This document shows positions 6,614 through 7,210 of a stretch of DNA of 7,210 nt, one piece after another. The stretch lies in assembly GCA_031284065.1 (NCBI GenBank), contig JAITAP010000239.1, positions 1 through 7,210 on the forward strand, written 5' to 3'. Every line of letters begins with the position of its first letter. Positions within the stretch are counted from its first letter, which is position 1. This stretch comes from Prevotellaceae bacterium (GTDB taxonomy: Bacteria; Bacteroidota; Bacteroidia; Bacteroidales; UBA932). Below the pieces are notes generated by a model. The model searched no databases. It was not told the DNA's origin and saw nothing but the letters and a program-made list of their open reading frames with translations. The translations under genes were made by a program, and so were the position numbers.

Positions 6614-6684
6614 CCGCCACTCCGAGCCCCTACCGTCATTCCGAGCCCCCCCGTCACTCCGAGCCCCCCCCCCCGTCATTCCGA
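6614..6684. repeat. Degenerate tandem units CCGYCAYTCCGAGCCCC with an 11-base C tract
   Basis: Four copies of the core CCGYCAYTCCGA start at 6614, 6633, 6651 and 6673, at spacings of 19, 18 and 22 bases. The first three are followed by G and then a C run whose length varies from copy to copy. The longest is 11 C at 6664-6674. The fourth copy forms the outer left arm of the following inverted repeat. The units look like successive partial duplications of that element's terminus. Homopolymeric C runs slip in replication, so unit length may differ among strains. Confidence 0.7.
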
Positions 6685-6803
6685 CCGGAGCGCGCAAGGC
6701 ACGAGCGCGCGTAGTGGAGGAACCTCCCGCCATTTTTGCCATATAGCGGCAACAAGGGTTTGGCGCTACGGTGGGAGGTTCCTCGCTCCGCTCGGAATGA
6801 CGG
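6673..6803. repeat. Long interrupted inverted repeat (intergenic palindromic or MITE-like element)
   Basis: Two perfect 12-bp blocks form the arms. CCGTCATTCCGA (6673-6684) pairs with TCGGAATGACGG (6792-6803), and GAGGAACCTCCC (6717-6728) pairs with GGGAGGTTCCTC (6773-6784). The arm linkers differ: 7 bases on the right (6785-6791) against 32 on the left (6685-6716), so the left arm carries about 25 extra bases. Those include the direct repeat GAGCGCGC at 6688-6695 and 6703-6710. A further inverted match, CGCCATTTTT (6728-6737) with AAAAATGGCG (6804-6813), and another CGGAATGACG at 6835-6844 extend the symmetry. Translated, the element gives the 'HSERSEE' string known from spurious frames in many bacterial genomes. 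No transposase is encoded. Confidence 0.7.
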
Positions 6804-6851
6804 AAAAATGGCGATAAATGACGGGGGATGATGGCGGAATGACGCGCGCGC

Positions 6852-6892
6852 AAAAAAAAGGGAATGGCGCACTTTGCGATGCTCGCCATTCC
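6852..6892 (-). terminator. Intrinsic terminator of the minus-strand T9SS cargo gene
   Basis: Read on the minus strand, GGAATGGCG (complement of 6884-6892) pairs with CGCCATTCC (complement of 6861-6869) as a perfect 9-bp stem with a 14-base loop. After a single extra base comes a run of eight T (complement of the A run at 6852-6859). It begins about 27 bases past the stop codon of the minus-strand gene. With the plus-strand terminator at 6537-6573 it insulates the two convergent units. Confidence 0.85.
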
Positions 6893-6893
6893 T

Positions 6894-6913
6894 AATTCAG
6901 AATTCAGAATTCA
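6894..6913. repeat. Tandem heptamer AATTCAG
   Basis: AATTCAG occurs at 6894-6900 and 6901-6907, followed by a partial copy AATTCA at 6908-6913. It lies between the stop codon of the minus-strand gene and its terminator, in the 3' untranslated part. It creates two GAATTC palindromes. No function is evident. Confidence 0.55.
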
Positions 6914-6919
6914 AAATTT

Positions 6920-7210
6920 CTACTGCCCCACCGCTACCTTGAGTTGCAGCCTTCCGGCCTTTCCGTCGAGGAGGAGGTGGTAGATGCCGGGGGTAGTCGG
7001 CATGGTCAGCCCCTGGCGCAGCTCGGAGGCCCTGCCCTCGCGCACCAGCCTGCCCTGCACGTCGAACAGGCGGAAGGTGGCGTAGCGCTCCTCCAGCTCG
7101 CCCAGCTCCTGCAGCTCGTCGCCGGTAAGGACATTCTCCCTGAGGTGCACCGTGCCGCCTGACGCCACGGGGTTGGGGTAAACCGCCTCGTGCACGGATT
7201 CGCCTTGCGC
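6920..7210 (-). CDS. C-terminal end of a T9SS-secreted protein (type A sorting domain), partial
   Basis: The frame is open from the window edge to the TAG at 6920-6922, giving the last 96 residues of a protein whose start and main domain lie outside the window. The visible part is a type A T9SS C-terminal sorting domain: VYPNPVASGGTVHL near the start, FRLFDVQGRLVREG in the middle, then TPGIYHLLLDGKAG and the terminal LKVAVGQ. These match the family's order: 'YPNP', a hydrophobic 'lfDvqGrlv' strand, 'GiYll', and a short beta-strand end. The domain directs export across the outer membrane by the Por/T9SS machinery and is normally removed, with attachment of the cargo to the surface or release. 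A GTG at 7193-7195 is internal, not the start. The function of the cargo cannot be told. It converges on the SusCD operon and has its own terminator. Confidence 0.88.
   Translation of the reverse strand, partial: AQGESVHEAVYPNPVASGGTVHLRENVLTGDELQELGELEERYATFRLFDVQGRLVREGRASELRQGLTMPTTPGIYHLLLDGKAGRLQLKVAVGQ

Noticed and set aside
6614..6684. CRISPR array
   Set aside because: Units are about 18-22 bases with no unique spacers and variable C runs, and no cas genes are present. They are degenerate tandem repeats.
6611..6889. Minus-strand frame with an 'HSERSEE' string
   Set aside because: This is the familiar false translation of an intergenic inverted repeat; the DNA itself shows the palindrome.
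6944..7162. 72-codon plus-strand frame near the right edge
   Set aside because: It is the shadow of the minus-strand T9SS sorting domain, which has clear family motifs.

Overview
The window looks like chromosomal DNA from a member of the Bacteroidota, most likely the order Bacteroidales. The evidence is a SusC/RagA-type TonB-dependent receptor directly followed by a SusD-like surface lipoprotein, then a second lipoprotein, then the end of a convergent gene carrying a type IX secretion (T9SS) C-terminal sorting domain. Genes are fairly GC-rich, while the short stretches just before the starts of the receptor and third-gene ORFs are AT-rich, as is common in this phylum. I cannot name a genus.

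Layout. Positions 1-541 hold no convincing gene: this is a long leader full of hairpins, two of them followed by T-runs. Positions 542-3715 encode the SusC-like outer-membrane receptor and, 11 bases later, 3727-5400 encode its SusD-like partner. Positions 5401-5637 are a spacer with palindromic REP-like repeats and an AT-rich tandem 12-mer. Positions 5638-6516 encode a lipoprotein typical of the third position in such operons, closed by a very strong intrinsic terminator at 6537-6573. Positions 6574-6919 are a repeat island: degenerate tandem units, an 11-base C tract and a long inverted repeat of the type that yields spurious 'HSERSEE' reading frames. It is followed by a minus-strand terminator and a heptamer repeat. 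Positions 6920-7210 hold the last 96 codons of a minus-strand T9SS cargo protein whose body lies outside the window.

How the genes fit together. SusC and SusD families form a lidded outer-membrane importer: the SusD lipoprotein closes over the SusC barrel, and TonB powers uptake. The third lipoprotein is probably an accessory ligand-binding or surface protein of the same locus. No glycoside hydrolase, peptidase, sigma/anti-sigma pair or hybrid two-component sensor is visible, so the imported substrate cannot be assigned. The T9SS cargo gene is convergent and is a separate transcription unit.

The protein-coding part is a familiar system, and I see no clear novel system. The most interesting leftovers are non-coding: the hairpin-dense leader with terminator-like structures just before the receptor gene, the long unexplained open frame inside that leader, and two different families of intergenic palindromic repeats.
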